Shown here: piece by piece, positions 15,812-24,990 of the stretch
How the letters are laid out: each line of letters begins with the position of its first letter
Position numbering within the stretch: the stretch's first letter is position 1
DNA from: Tsuneonella mangrovi
GTDB lineage: Bacteria > Pseudomonadota > Alphaproteobacteria > Sphingomonadales > Sphingomonadaceae
DNA: 64,000 bases
Direction: 5' to 3'
Assembly: GCF_002269345.1 (NCBI RefSeq)
Contig: NZ_CP022889.1
Coordinates: 124,001 to 188,000 of the forward strand
Position numbers and translations under genes: made by a program
Notes under the pieces: model-generated
Seen by the model: only the letters and a program-made list of their open reading frames with translations
Databases searched by the model: none
Told to the model about the DNA's origin: nothing

Positions 15812-18517
15812 CTATTCTCCGAACGTGCGTTGCCACCAGCCGCGCCGCGTCGCGCCGTCCGCTTCCTCGGGCGTAGCTGCTTCGGGGGCAGTTTCCGCCT
15901 TCTCGGCAATGTCGCCATCCTGGTCATTGGCGGCAGCTTCTTCCGCCTTTGGCTCGGCCTTCTTGCGGCGGGTCCGCTTGGGCTTGGCCGGTGCGGCTTC
16001 CTCAGTTTCGGCGTCAGGCTCAGGCGCGGCTGCGTCGGCCTTTTTGCGACGGGGCTTGCGCTTGGGCTTTTCCGCCGGAGCCACGTCCGTGTCTTCGGTT
16101 GATTCAGCGGCGGCTTCGGTCGTTTCAGCGGCGGCTTGTTCAACGTCGGCCTTGGGCTCCGCCTTCTTGCGGCGGGGCTTGCGCTTGGGTTTTTCCGTAG
16201 CCTCCGGCTCGACAGGCTCCGAGTTGGCGCTTTCCGTCGGCTCTTCTTCAGGCTGGTCTGTGGATTCGGGAGCGCTGTCGTCACCCTCGGTTTCGGGTGT
16301 CGCTTCGTCTGCGCCCTGGCCCTCTTCGCGACCGCCACGTCCACGGCGGCGACGGCCGCCACGGCGGCGGCGTTTCTTCGGTCGATCCTCATCGTCGCCG
16401 ACTGACTGGTCGGCATCAGCATCCGAGCTGTCTTCGTCCGCTTCGTCCGAGGCGTCGTCGGAGGTTTGCGCATCGCCTTCGGAGCCTGCGCGTTTGCGAC
16501 CGCGTCCACCACGGCGACGCCGGCGCTTCTTACGCGGACGATCGTCCTCGTCGGTCTCGTCGTCAGCGTCGAGTTCGTCGTCTTCGATGACAGTCGAATC
16601 GTCTTCCTCTTCGTCGACAATCGGTTCGAATTGCGGCGCTGCAGACGGGCGCGGGCCCGAGCTGCCCACACGCATCTTTGCGCCTTCGTCTTCACCCTCT
16701 GGAATGACTTCGACCGATACCCCGTAGCGGGCTTCGATCTCGGCGAGGTCCGCACGTTTGGCGTTGAGCAGGTAGATTGCTGCTTCGGTCGAGGCATAAA
16801 GGCTTATGATCGTGCCCTTGCCCTTGGCCGCCTCGTCCTCGATCAGGCGGAGTGCCGAGAGGCCCGCGCTCGACGCGGTGCGGACCAGGCCGGTCCCGTC
16901 ACAGTGCGGGCATTCGCGGGTTGTCGCCTCGAGTACGCCGGTGCGTAGGCGCTGGCGGCTCATCTCCATCAGGCCGAAACCCGATATACGGCCAACCTGG
17001 ATACGCGCCCGGTCATTCTTGAGCGCTTCCTTCATTGCGCGCTCGACCTTGCGGATGTTTCCGCTGCGCTCCATGTCGATGAAGTCAATCACCACCAAGC
17101 CAGCCATGTCGCGCAAGCGCAGCTGACGGGCGATTTCCTTGGCCGCTTCGAGGTTGGTCGACAGCGCGGTCGCTTCGATGCCGTGTTCCTTGGTCGAGCG
17201 ACCTGAGTTGATGTCGATCGAAACCAGCGCTTCGGTCGGGTTGATCACCAGGTAGCCACCGCTCTTGAGCTGCACTTCCGGCTCGTACATCGCCCGCAGC
17301 TGGTCTTCCGCGCCGTAGCGCTGGAATAGCGGGACCGGGTCCGAATAAGCCTTCACCCGCCGTGCGTGGCTGGGCATCAGCAGCTTCATGAACTCCTTGG
17401 CGGAGCGATAGCCTTCCTCGCCCTCGACCACGACTTCCTCGATCTCGCGGTTATAGATGTCGCGGATTGCGCGCTTGATGAGGTCCGAATCCGAATGGAT
17501 CATCTTCGGCGCGGAACTGGAGAGCGTCTTTTCTCGGATCTCATCCCACAGGCGGGCGAGGTAGTCGAAGTCGCGCTTGATCTCGGTCTTGGTCCGGCTG
17601 AGACCGGCCGTCCGCACGATCAGCCCCATCGTTTTGGGTAGCGAGAGGTCTGAAACGATCGTTTTCAAGCGCTTGCGGTCGCTTGCCGAGTTGATCTTGC
17701 GCGAAATGCCGCCGCCATGGCTCGAATTGGGCATCAGCACGCAATAACGGCCCGCGAGGCTGAGATAGGTCGTCAGCGCGGCGCCCTTGTTGCCACGTTC
17801 TTCCTTCACGACCTGGACAAGAAGCACCTGGCGGCGCTGGATGACGTCCTGGATCTTGTAGCGACGGCGAAGCGCAAGGCGTTTGGCGCGCACTTCGTCG
17901 ACTTCCTTGGCACGGGCGCGCTTCGCACCGTTCCCGCGACCCTGCCGTCGGCCGCGTCCACGGCCGCGACCACGCGAGGAGGTTTCTTCGTCTTCGTCAT
18001 CGCCATTGTCTTCGTCGTCGTCCGACTCGTCCGACTCGTCGTCGCCCTGGAGTTGGCCTTCCTCGATCGTCGCGACGTCGTCCTTTTCGGAGGTGTCGAT
18101 TTCTTCGACTCCGTCCTCGGCGATTTCCTCGACCAGCGATTCGCCGGTTTCATCGTCGGCGTCGTATTCGTCGCCGGGAGCATTGCCTTCTTCTTCATCC
18201 TGCGCGCGCAGGGCGGCTTCTTCCTCTGCGGCGGCGGCTTCTTCGGCAAGCAGGCGCTCGCGGTCTTCTTTGGGGATCTGGTAGTAGTCAGGGTGGATTT
18301 CGCTGAATGCGAGGAACCCGTGCCGATTGCCGCCGAAATCGACGAATGCCGCCTGCAGCGATGGTTCTACCCGAGTGACCTTGGCAAGGTAGATATTGCC
18401 CTTGATCTGTTTGTGATCGGACGATTCGAAATCAAATTCTTCGATCCGATTGCCATTGAGCACCGCCACCCGGGTTTCTTCCGGATGGCGCGCGTCGATT
18501 AGCATGCGCGTTGCCAT
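15812..18517 (-). CDS. rne: Ribonuclease E (Rne/Rng family)
   Basis: RNase E, 901 residues, the endonuclease core of the RNA degradosome. Catalytic aspartates are Asp435 in SIDINSGRS and Asp478 in DFIDM, 43 residues apart as in the E. coli enzyme (303/346). The zinc-link motif RECPHCDG follows at about residue 536. The S1 domain is interrupted after about residue 70 by a long acidic insert and an RGRGRGRGRRQGRG segment, a feature of alphaproteobacterial RNase E. The C-terminal 280 residues are low-complexity, alternating acidic and lysine/arginine-rich blocks (KPKRKPRRKKA repeated), likely the degradosome scaffold and RNA-binding tail. The start ATG at 18517 gives MATRMLIDARHPEE; longer upstream frames are not family-like. 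Confidence 0.95.
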   Translation of the reverse strand: MATRMLIDARHPEETRVAVLNGNRIEEFDFESSDHKQIKGNIYLAKVTRVEPSLQAAFVDFGGNRHGFLAFSEIHPDYYQIPKEDRERLLAEEAAAAEEEAALRAQDEEEGNAPGDEYDADDETGESLVEEIAEDGVEEIDTSEKDDVATIEEGQLQGDDESDESDDDEDNGDDEDEETSSRGRGRGRGRRQGRGNGAKRARAKEVDEVRAKRLALRRRYKIQDVIQRRQVLLVQVVKEERGNKGAALTTYLSLAGRYCVLMPNSSHGGGISRKINSASDRKRLKTIVSDLSLPKTMGLIVRTAGLSRTKTEIKRDFDYLARLWDEIREKTLSSSAPKMIHSDSDLIKRAIRDIYNREIEEVVVEGEEGYRSAKEFMKLLMPSHARRVKAYSDPVPLFQRYGAEDQLRAMYEPEVQLKSGGYLVINPTEALVSIDINSGRSTKEHGIEATALSTNLEAAKEIARQLRLRDMAGLVVIDFIDMERSGNIRKVERAMKEALKNDRARIQVGRISGFGLMEMSRQRLRTGVLEATTRECPHCDGTGLVRTASSAGLSALRLIEDEAAKGKGTIISLYASTEAAIYLLNAKRADLAEIEARYGVSVEVIPEGEDEGAKMRVGSSGPRPSAAPQFEPIVDEEEDDSTVIEDDELDADDETDEDDRPRKKRRRRRGGRGRKRAGSEGDAQTSDDASDEADEDSSDADADQSVGDDEDRPKKRRRRGGRRRRGRGGREEGQGADEATPETEGDDSAPESTDQPEEEPTESANSEPVEPEATEKPKRKPRRKKAEPKADVEQAAAETTEAAAESTEDTDVAPAEKPKRKPRRKKADAAAPEPDAETEEAAPAKPKRTRRKKAEPKAEEAAANDQDGDIAEKAETAPEAATPEEADGATRRGWWQRTFGE

Positions 18518-18950
18518 TATGAATTCTCCGAACGCGACCGGGCGGGGCATGGCAGACTTGCCATGCGCGGCTGCGGATGCGCGTTGTTGTGGGATCGCCG
18601 CTGGGGACAATTCGTCCGGCGGCGGATACGAAACCGGTCACGTGCCGCGTGGCAGCGCGCCGGAATGATGTGTCTGCAATGTCTGATCTGCACGATTGGT
18701 GTGCGGCCCGGCCCGCGGCCATCGCGCCGTCGCCCGAGGGCGATATCGGCGAATGCGGGGAAGGCATAATCATCTACTGCGTCAACCTGGTTGGTTACCG
18801 GACAATGTGCCCGATGGTAGGCCCGGACCTGCAATTCGCCAGCAGCCTGAATCTCCATCCAAAGCCTGCTGCGCGGATCGCGTGGTCCGATCGCGCAAAC
18901 TGCTAGCATCGAGGGATTAACGGAGCAACCATATTGCGCTCGCACGCACG
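18518..18950. other. Divergent intergenic region between rne and the amidase gene
   Basis: A 433-bp stretch with no convincing gene. Short open frames on both strands lack ribosome sites and read as random arginine-rich peptides. It must carry the promoters of rne (leftward) and the amidase gene (rightward). A long rne leader is common, because many bacteria autoregulate rne through its 5' UTR. The only clear structure is the hairpin listed at 18547-18566. Confidence 0.6.
18547..18566 (-). promoter_or_regulatory. Hairpin in the rne 5' leader
   Basis: Perfect 8-bp inverted repeat gcatggca-gact-tgccatgc with a 4-base loop, about 30 bases upstream of the rne start codon. Its position would place it near the ribosome-binding region of the rne mRNA. 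A role in RNase E autoregulation is plausible, but that is inference from position only. Confidence 0.45.
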
Positions 18951-19847
18951 ATGCCCTTTATCGGACCAACGATGTCGCTCCGCGTTCAGCTGTGGATGAT
19001 CTTCCTGGCCCCCGTCGTGCTGATGGCGGGGCTCTATGCGTTCGGTCTTACGCTTCCGGTTCCGGCGCTGGGCCGCGGCTACGTTGTAAGGCTTGTGCTG
19101 CCGCCGCCCGGGGAGCCGGCCGACTTGCCCAAGGTCTACGGACCGAGCGACAAATCGCGTCCGCTGGTGGTGATCGATGCCGGACATGGCGGGTTCGATC
19201 CCGGTGCGACCGGTGGGGGCATCGAGGAAAAGGCGATCACGCTCGGGCTCGCCAAGGCGCTGCGCGACGAACTTGTGCGTGAAGGCGGAATCCGGGTGGC
19301 ACTGACCCGCAGCGACGACCGGTTTCTCGTGCTCGAAGAGCGTTTCGCGATCGCCCGTGCGCTCGGCGCGCAACTGTTCCTGTCGATCCACGCGGATAGC
19401 GCCGGCAACCTCGACAATGTTTCGGGCGCGAGCATCTACACGCTGTCAAACAAAGCCTCTAGCGAGGCCGCGGCCCGGTTCGCGACGCGTGAAAACAGTG
19501 CCGACGTGGTAAACGGCGTGCCGCTAACCGGCCAGCAGGACGGGGTCAGCACGATCCTGGTCGAGCTGGCGCAGCGCCAGACCCAGGCCGACAGCAACGA
19601 GTTTGCAAACCTGATCCTGCGCGAAGGCAAGGGAATCCTGAAATTCCATTCGCAACCCAAACGATCGGCGGCGCTGGCGGTCCTGCGGTCGCCAGATGTT
19701 CCTTCGGTGCTCTACGAAGCCGGGTTCGTCACTAACCCGCAGGACGCTCACGAGCTGCTTTCGAACGAAGGGCGAGAACGCTTTGCGAAAGTCATGGCAA
19801 AGGCGATCCGGATCTATTTCGCGCGTCAGTCCGGGGAGGCGGGATGA
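18951..19847 (+). CDS. N-acetylmuramoyl-L-alanine amidase (Amidase_3)
   Basis: Periplasmic zinc amidase of the AmiC type that cleaves the sugar-peptide bond of murein during cell separation. One N-terminal hydrophobic segment (about residues 13-33) acts as a signal anchor. The Amidase_3 domain has zinc ligands His79 in VIDAGHGG, a Glu at about 92 in IEEKAI, and His147 in LSIHADS, with the catalytic Glu256 in VLYEAGFVTN. It totals 298 residues, or 291 if the second Met (18972) is used. No AMIN domain is present. It is followed by PBP1a with a 44-bp gap, so a murein synthesis/cleavage pair is encoded together. Confidence 0.9.
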   Translation: MPFIGPTMSLRVQLWMIFLAPVVLMAGLYAFGLTLPVPALGRGYVVRLVLPPPGEPADLPKVYGPSDKSRPLVVIDAGHGGFDPGATGGGIEEKAITLGLAKALRDELVREGGIRVALTRSDDRFLVLEERFAIARALGAQLFLSIHADSAGNLDNVSGASIYTLSNKASSEAAARFATRENSADVVNGVPLTGQQDGVSTILVELAQRQTQADSNEFANLILREGKGILKFHSQPKRSAALAVLRSPDVPSVLYEAGFVTNPQDAHELLSNEGRERFAKVMAKAIRIYFARQSGEAG

Positions 19848-19891
19848 TTGGTTCTGGCATAGCCGGAACCAGATGCTAAGACCCACACGAA

Positions 19892-22408
19892 ATGGCCGAA
19901 ACCTCGACCCTCGAGCACATCCGATACCGTATCCGCCGCGACGCACAGGGCGTTGCCGCCTGGTTCATGCGCAACTGGCGCGAGCGCCGCCTGTTTCGCT
20001 GGCTCAGCGTTTTGGCCGGGGCAGGGCTTCTCGCCTTTCTGGCCATGTGGATCGCGCTGACTCGCAATCTGCCCGACGCAAGTTCGCTGCTCGACTACCA
20101 GCCTCCGCTGCCGACCGTAGTGCGCGGGATCGACGGGCAGATCGTTCATTCGTATGCCCGCGAGCGACGCGTCCAGCTGCAGTATTCGGACTTCCCGCCC
20201 AAGCTGATCGAAGCGTTCATCTCCGCCGAAGACAAGACGTTCTTCACCCATGGCGGGGTCGATATCACCGGCACGCTGGGGGCGGTGATCGACTACCTTA
20301 ATCCGTTTCGCACCAAGCGCTCGGTCGGGGGGTCGACGATTACCCAGCAGGTCGCCAAGAACATCCTGCTGGGCGATGAATATTCTGTCACTCGCAAGCT
20401 GAAGGAAATGATCCTCGCGCGCCGGATCGAAGGCGCGTTGACGAAAGAACAGATCCTTACGCTGTACCTCAACGAAATCCCGCTGGGTCGGCGAAGCTTC
20501 GGCGTGCAGGCTGCGTCGCGGGCTTACTTCGACAAGGATGTGGGCGACCTCAATCTCGACCAGATGGCCTTCCTTGCTATCCTGCCTAAGGCGCCCGAAC
20601 GCTATGGTAGGGCGAAGTTTCGCGACATGGCCGTGGCCCGCAGAAACTTCGTGCTCGACCAGATGCAGCGAAACGGTTTCATCACCGCCGAACAGGCCAG
20701 TAAAGCGGAAGCCGCGCCGATCAATCTAGCGACCACGACCACCAACCTGGACAAGGTCGATGCCGGCTACTTTTTCGAAGAAGTGCGCAAGCAACTGATC
20801 GCCAAGTTCGGCGAGACGGCAGCAGATGGGAAGAACAGCGTCTATGCTGGAGGGCTTTGGGTGCGTACCTCGCTCGATCCGGAATTGCAGACGGCTGCCC
20901 GAAGCGCCCTGCGCAACGGTATCCTGCGATACAGTGCTGGGAAAGCCTGGCCCGGAGCGCTCGCTAAGATTGACCTGTCAAAGGGTGACTGGCGATCGCA
21001 GCTGGCGTCATCGCCTCTGGGCATCGACTATCAAAACTGGCGGATAGGCGTCGTCACCGCGCGAAGCGGATCGCAAGGCACGATCGGATTCTCCGATGGC
21101 TCGACTGGGCCGCTTACCGGGATGCCCGATGCACTAAAGGCGGGAGATGTCATCGCGGTGCAGCCGTCCGGTGGAGCATTTGCCGTGCGCACGATTCCGT
21201 CGGTTTCTGGTGGTTTCCTTGTCGAGCAACCGCACACGGGCCGGATTCTTGCGATGCAAGGAGGTTTCGACTCACGCCTGTCGAACTTCAACCGCGCAAC
21301 GCAGGCCTATCGCCAGCCTGGCTCGACCATCAAGCCGTTCGTGTACGCTGCCGCGCTCGACGACGGGATGACGCCCGCAAGCGAAGTGCCCGACCAGCCG
21401 TTCTGCTACTATCAAGGCGCGGCCCTGGGCGAGAAATGCTTCAAGAACTTCGGCGGGGAAGGCGGTGGAGGCATCCACACGATGCGCTGGGGTCTCGAGC
21501 AAAGCCGCAACCTGATGACCGTGCACATCGCGATGGATATCGGGATGCCCAACGTCGTGGACATGATCAAGCGGATGGGCATCGGCGACTACAAGCCCTA
21601 TCCGGCGTTTGCGCTCGGTGCGGGCGATACGACCGTGCAAAAGATGGTCAACGCCTACACGGCGCTCGCCAATTTCGGCGTCCAGCACGAAGCGTCGGTG
21701 ATCGATTTCGTGCAGGATCGCAACGGCAAGGTCATCTGGCGGGCGGACAAGCGCGATTGCAGCGGCTGTAACATGCCTGAGTGGGACGGCAAGCCGATGC
21801 CGCGCATCGCCGATGGCGGAAAGCAAGTGCTCGATCCGCGTACTGCCTACCAGGTGATCCACATGCTCGAAGGGGTCGTCCAGCGAGGTACAGCCGTGCG
21901 CTTGCGCTCGCTAGGACTGCCGCTGTTCGGCAAGACCGGGACGACGAGCGGGCCGACCAATGCGTGGTTCGTCGGCGGAAGCCCCGATATCATTGCCGGG
22001 ATGTATATCGGTTACGACCGACCTCGGAACCTCGGCGGTTGGGTGCAGGGCGGCAACACCGCGGCACCGATGATGCTCGATTTCGTCAATGCCACGCGAG
22101 ATCGCTGGCCCGACGAGCCGTTTATCGCTCCGCAGGGCATCCACATGGTCCGGATCGACCGCCAGAGCGGCAAGCGGGTGTTCGACGGCTGGCCGACCGA
22201 GGATCCGCTCGCGCCGATAATCTGGGAGGCGTTCAAGCCCGATACCGAGCCGCCGCGGGTAACCCGGCAAGACGAGATCGCCGCCAAGCGGGCAGAGATA
22301 CTCGACCTGATCCGTCGGGGAACCGAGGCCGAGCAAAACGGCGGGCAAAACGCTGATCAAGGAGGCAAGAAAGGCAACTTTGCAGAAGAGCAGGGCGGCC
22401 TGTATTAG
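19892..22408 (+). CDS. Penicillin-binding protein 1A (class A PBP)
   Basis: Bifunctional peptidoglycan synthase, 838 residues. A single membrane anchor spans about residues 37-56. The glycosyltransferase domain has its catalytic Glu113 in SAEDKTFFTHGG and the GGSTITQQVAKN motif. The transpeptidase domain carries the active-site Ser478 in PGSTIKPF (SxxK) and Lys681 in GKTGTTSG (KTG). An OB-like region lies between them, as in PBP1a rather than PBP1b. The C-terminal tail after about residue 815 is glutamine/asparagine/glycine-rich and probably disordered. It lies downstream of the murein amidase in the same direction. Confidence 0.95.
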   Translation: MAETSTLEHIRYRIRRDAQGVAAWFMRNWRERRLFRWLSVLAGAGLLAFLAMWIALTRNLPDASSLLDYQPPLPTVVRGIDGQIVHSYARERRVQLQYSDFPPKLIEAFISAEDKTFFTHGGVDITGTLGAVIDYLNPFRTKRSVGGSTITQQVAKNILLGDEYSVTRKLKEMILARRIEGALTKEQILTLYLNEIPLGRRSFGVQAASRAYFDKDVGDLNLDQMAFLAILPKAPERYGRAKFRDMAVARRNFVLDQMQRNGFITAEQASKAEAAPINLATTTTNLDKVDAGYFFEEVRKQLIAKFGETAADGKNSVYAGGLWVRTSLDPELQTAARSALRNGILRYSAGKAWPGALAKIDLSKGDWRSQLASSPLGIDYQNWRIGVVTARSGSQGTIGFSDGSTGPLTGMPDALKAGDVIAVQPSGGAFAVRTIPSVSGGFLVEQPHTGRILAMQGGFDSRLSNFNRATQAYRQPGSTIKPFVYAAALDDGMTPASEVPDQPFCYYQGAALGEKCFKNFGGEGGGGIHTMRWGLEQSRNLMTVHIAMDIGMPNVVDMIKRMGIGDYKPYPAFALGAGDTTVQKMVNAYTALANFGVQHEASVIDFVQDRNGKVIWRADKRDCSGCNMPEWDGKPMPRIADGGKQVLDPRTAYQVIHMLEGVVQRGTAVRLRSLGLPLFGKTGTTSGPTNAWFVGGSPDIIAGMYIGYDRPRNLGGWVQGGNTAAPMMLDFVNATRDRWPDEPFIAPQGIHMVRIDRQSGKRVFDGWPTEDPLAPIIWEAFKPDTEPPRVTRQDEIAAKRAEILDLIRRGTEAEQNGGQNADQGGKKGNFAEEQGGLY

Positions 22409-22451
22409 GCGTACGGACCGCAAGCTTCGTCCAGCAGAAGGATCGCAGACG

Positions 22452-22997
22452 ATGAACAGAATCGTATTTGCCGCATTAGCGGGTGTCGCGCTTGCTGCCA
22501 GCCCGGCGAGAGCCGAGCTGCCAGTCGGAGCCTCGGCGCCGACGTTCGCTACGCAAGCGGCGCTTGGCGGCAAAGCCTTTGCCTTCAACCTCAAGGCTGC
22601 GCTCGCGAAGGGGCCGGTCGTGCTTTATTTCTTCCCTAAGGCGTTCACTCCCGGGTGCACGCTGGAAGCGCACGCATTTGCCGAAGCAACGCCCGAATTC
22701 GAAAAACTGGGGGCGACGATCATCGGGTTGTCGAACGACAATCTCGATGAGCTCAAGAAGTTCTCGGTGCTCGAGTGTCGCAACAAGTTCCCTGTCGGTG
22801 CTGCGACCCCTGCGATCGACGATGCCTACGATGTTCACTTGGTGAGGGACGGCAAGGACACTGGTCTTACCAGCCGCACCAGCTATGTGATCGACCAGTC
22901 AGGCAAGATCGTGCTTGTTCATTCCGACATGGACTACAAGGATCACGTCAAGCTCACGCTGGCTGCGGTGAAAAAGCTCGCGCAGGAACACCACTGA
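22452..22997 (+). CDS. Secreted peroxiredoxin (AhpC/TSA, BCP-like)
   Basis: A 181-residue thiol peroxidase that reduces hydroperoxides. A signal peptide (MNRIVFAALAGVALAASPARA, about residues 1-21) predicts a periplasmic location, unlike cytoplasmic BCP. The peroxidatic Cys69 sits in FFPKAFTPGCTLEA. A second Cys109 in VLECRNKF may act as the resolving residue, but its position is unusual. The end VKLTLAAVKKLAQEHH fits the family. The start at 22452 is chosen because it gives the signal peptide; an upstream extension would overlap the end of the PBP1a gene. Confidence 0.88.
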   Translation: MNRIVFAALAGVALAASPARAELPVGASAPTFATQAALGGKAFAFNLKAALAKGPVVLYFFPKAFTPGCTLEAHAFAEATPEFEKLGATIIGLSNDNLDELKKFSVLECRNKFPVGAATPAIDDAYDVHLVRDGKDTGLTSRTSYVIDQSGKIVLVHSDMDYKDHVKLTLAAVKKLAQEHH

Positions 22998-23083
22998 ATC
23001 GATACCATCGGGGCGGCGCGCGCGCTGCTCTTTCGCAGATCGCCCGTCTCGTCTAGGCGGGCGACACATCGTGCTGGAGTAAA

Positions 23084-24217
23084 ATGACCATGCGTGCCGA
23101 AGGGCAGGCCAATATCGACCGTATCGAAGCCGCGCTCGCGCTGGTGCGCCAGTCGCTCGACTGGGATCGCGCCGTTCGCAGGCTCGAGGAGCTGAACGCG
23201 CGCGTCCAGGATCCGACGCTGTGGGACAATCCCAAGGAAGCCCAGGCAATCGGCCGCGAACAGAAGCAACTCGAAACCGCAATCGGCACAGTCAACGAGA
23301 TTTCGCAAGAGATGGCCGACGCGATCGAATTCGTCGAAATGGGCGAGGCCGAGGGCGAGGGCGACATTGTTGCCGATGGCCTTGCGAGCCTGCAGAAGCT
23401 GGCTGACCGGGCGGACGCGGACAAGGTCCAGGCGCTGCTTTCGGGTGAGGCCGACGCCAACGATACCTACCTCGAAATCCACGCCGGCGCTGGCGGCACA
23501 GAGAGCCAGGACTGGGCCGAAATGCTGCTGCGGATGTATGCCCGCTGGGCGGAGCGCAAGGGCTTCAAGGTCGAGACGGTCGAATACCAGGCGGGCGATG
23601 CCGCCGGGATCAAGTCCGCCACTCTGCTGCTGAAGGGCGAGAACGCCTACGGCTACGCCAAGACCGAGAGCGGCGTGCACCGGCTCGTGCGGATCAGCCC
23701 GTACGACAGTTCGGCGCGGCGGCACACCTCGTTCAGCTCGGTGTGGGTCTATCCGGTGATCGACGACGACATTGAAATCGAGATCAACGAAAGCGACCTC
23801 AAGATCGATACCTATCGCGCGAGCGGAGCGGGCGGGCAGCACGTCAATACCACCGATTCGGCGGTGCGCATTACCCACCAGCCGACCGGGATCGTCGTCG
23901 CCAGCCAAAACGACCGCAGCCAGCACAAGAACCGCGCCACCGCGATGTCGATGCTCAAGGCACGGCTGTTCGAGCGTGAAATGGCCGAACGAGAAGCTGC
24001 AGCGAGTGGGGAATACCAGGAAAAGAGCGACATCGGCTGGGGCCACCAGATCCGCAGTTATGTGCTACAGCCATACCAGCAGGTGAAAGACCTGCGCACT
24101 GGCGTGGTCTCGACCTCGCCTGACGACGTGCTCGACGGGGCACTCGATCCGTTCATCTCGGCGGCGCTGGCGCAGCGGGTGACCGGCGAGAAGGTCGAGG
24201 TCGAGGACGTCGAATGA
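23084..24217 (+). CDS. prfB: Peptide chain release factor 2
   Basis: RF2, 377 residues, recognises UGA and UAA stop codons and triggers peptide release. The GGQ motif is at residues 250-252 (GAGGQHVNTTDSAVRI). The codon-recognition tripeptide at 205-207 reads SPY rather than the textbook SPF. The gene is a single uninterrupted frame, so the in-frame UGA and programmed +1 frameshift found in many prfB genes are absent. The stop overlaps the start of the next gene by 4 bases (ATGA). Confidence 0.96.
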   Translation: MTMRAEGQANIDRIEAALALVRQSLDWDRAVRRLEELNARVQDPTLWDNPKEAQAIGREQKQLETAIGTVNEISQEMADAIEFVEMGEAEGEGDIVADGLASLQKLADRADADKVQALLSGEADANDTYLEIHAGAGGTESQDWAEMLLRMYARWAERKGFKVETVEYQAGDAAGIKSATLLLKGENAYGYAKTESGVHRLVRISPYDSSARRHTSFSSVWVYPVIDDDIEIEINESDLKIDTYRASGAGGQHVNTTDSAVRITHQPTGIVVASQNDRSQHKNRATAMSMLKARLFEREMAEREAAASGEYQEKSDIGWGHQIRSYVLQPYQQVKDLRTGVVSTSPDDVLDGALDPFISAALAQRVTGEKVEVEDVE

Positions 24218-24966
24218 TTCGCATGCGCGCCCTCCCGGCTTGCGCATTGGCCTTGGCGATGATGATCGGCGCTTGCCAGCAGGCCAGCCAGGACAACACC
24301 CGCTCGCCCGAAGCGCGCGATTTCCCACGCGCCAATCGGCCGGTTTCCGCTCTTTCCGGCAGCCAGTATTCGAGCGAGGTCCAGCGTGATAGCGTGGGTG
24401 AAGCGCGGCGGGTCATGGCGCTGGCGGAGATCAGGCCCGGGATGACAGTGGCCGATATCGGTGCAGGCGAAGGGTATTACACGGTTCGGCTGGCTGGAAA
24501 GGTGGGCAGGAAGGGCCGGGTGCTTGCCGAGGATATCGACCGCGCCGCTCTGGAGCGCCTCGGCCAGCGGATCGAGCGCGAGCGGCTCGACAATGTCTCG
24601 GTCAAGCTCGGAACCGAGGATGATCCGAAACTCCCCGAGCACAGCTTCGACCGGATATTCATGGTTCACATGTTCCACGAAGTGAAGGAACCATACGCGT
24701 TCCTTTGGCACTTGTGGCCCGCGCTCAAGCCGGACGGCCTGGTGATCGTGGTCGATGTCGACCGGCCAAGCGGACAGCACGGCATCGATCCGCTGCTGCT
24801 CGCATGCGAATTCGAGCGCGTCGGCTTCAAGCTCGACACCTTCAAGGACGCGCCCGAACTGGCGGGGTACTATGCACAGTTCAAACGAGCCGCTACGAGG
24901 CCTGAACCCAAACAAATCAAGCCCTGCAGCCGCGATCAGTCCGCAGGTGCCCAAGAGTCGCACTAG
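24214..24966 (+). CDS. Lipoprotein-like SAM-dependent methyltransferase
   Basis: A 250-residue protein that combines a bacterial lipoprotein signal with a methyltransferase domain. The N-terminus has a hydrophobic stretch ending in MMIGACQQ, where the Cys at about residue 21 would be lipidated. From about residue 60 the Rossmann-fold motifs appear: VADIGAGEGYY, EDIDRAAL and MVHMFHEV, followed by LKPDGLVIVVDVDRP. Export of a SAM-dependent enzyme is puzzling, because SAM is cytoplasmic; this family nevertheless recurs in Proteobacteria with such signals. The gene is coupled to prfB by a 4-base overlap. The substrate is unknown. Confidence 0.8.
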   Translation: MIRMRALPACALALAMMIGACQQASQDNTRSPEARDFPRANRPVSALSGSQYSSEVQRDSVGEARRVMALAEIRPGMTVADIGAGEGYYTVRLAGKVGRKGRVLAEDIDRAALERLGQRIERERLDNVSVKLGTEDDPKLPEHSFDRIFMVHMFHEVKEPYAFLWHLWPALKPDGLVIVVDVDRPSGQHGIDPLLLACEFERVGFKLDTFKDAPELAGYYAQFKRAATRPEPKQIKPCSRDQSAGAQESH

Positions 24967-24990
24967 ATCGGGAACGGAAGAAGTAATTCG

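Noticed and set aside
15615-16727. A serine-rich 370-codon frame on the plus strand
   Set aside because: It mirrors the low-complexity acidic/basic tail of rne and has no ribosome site.
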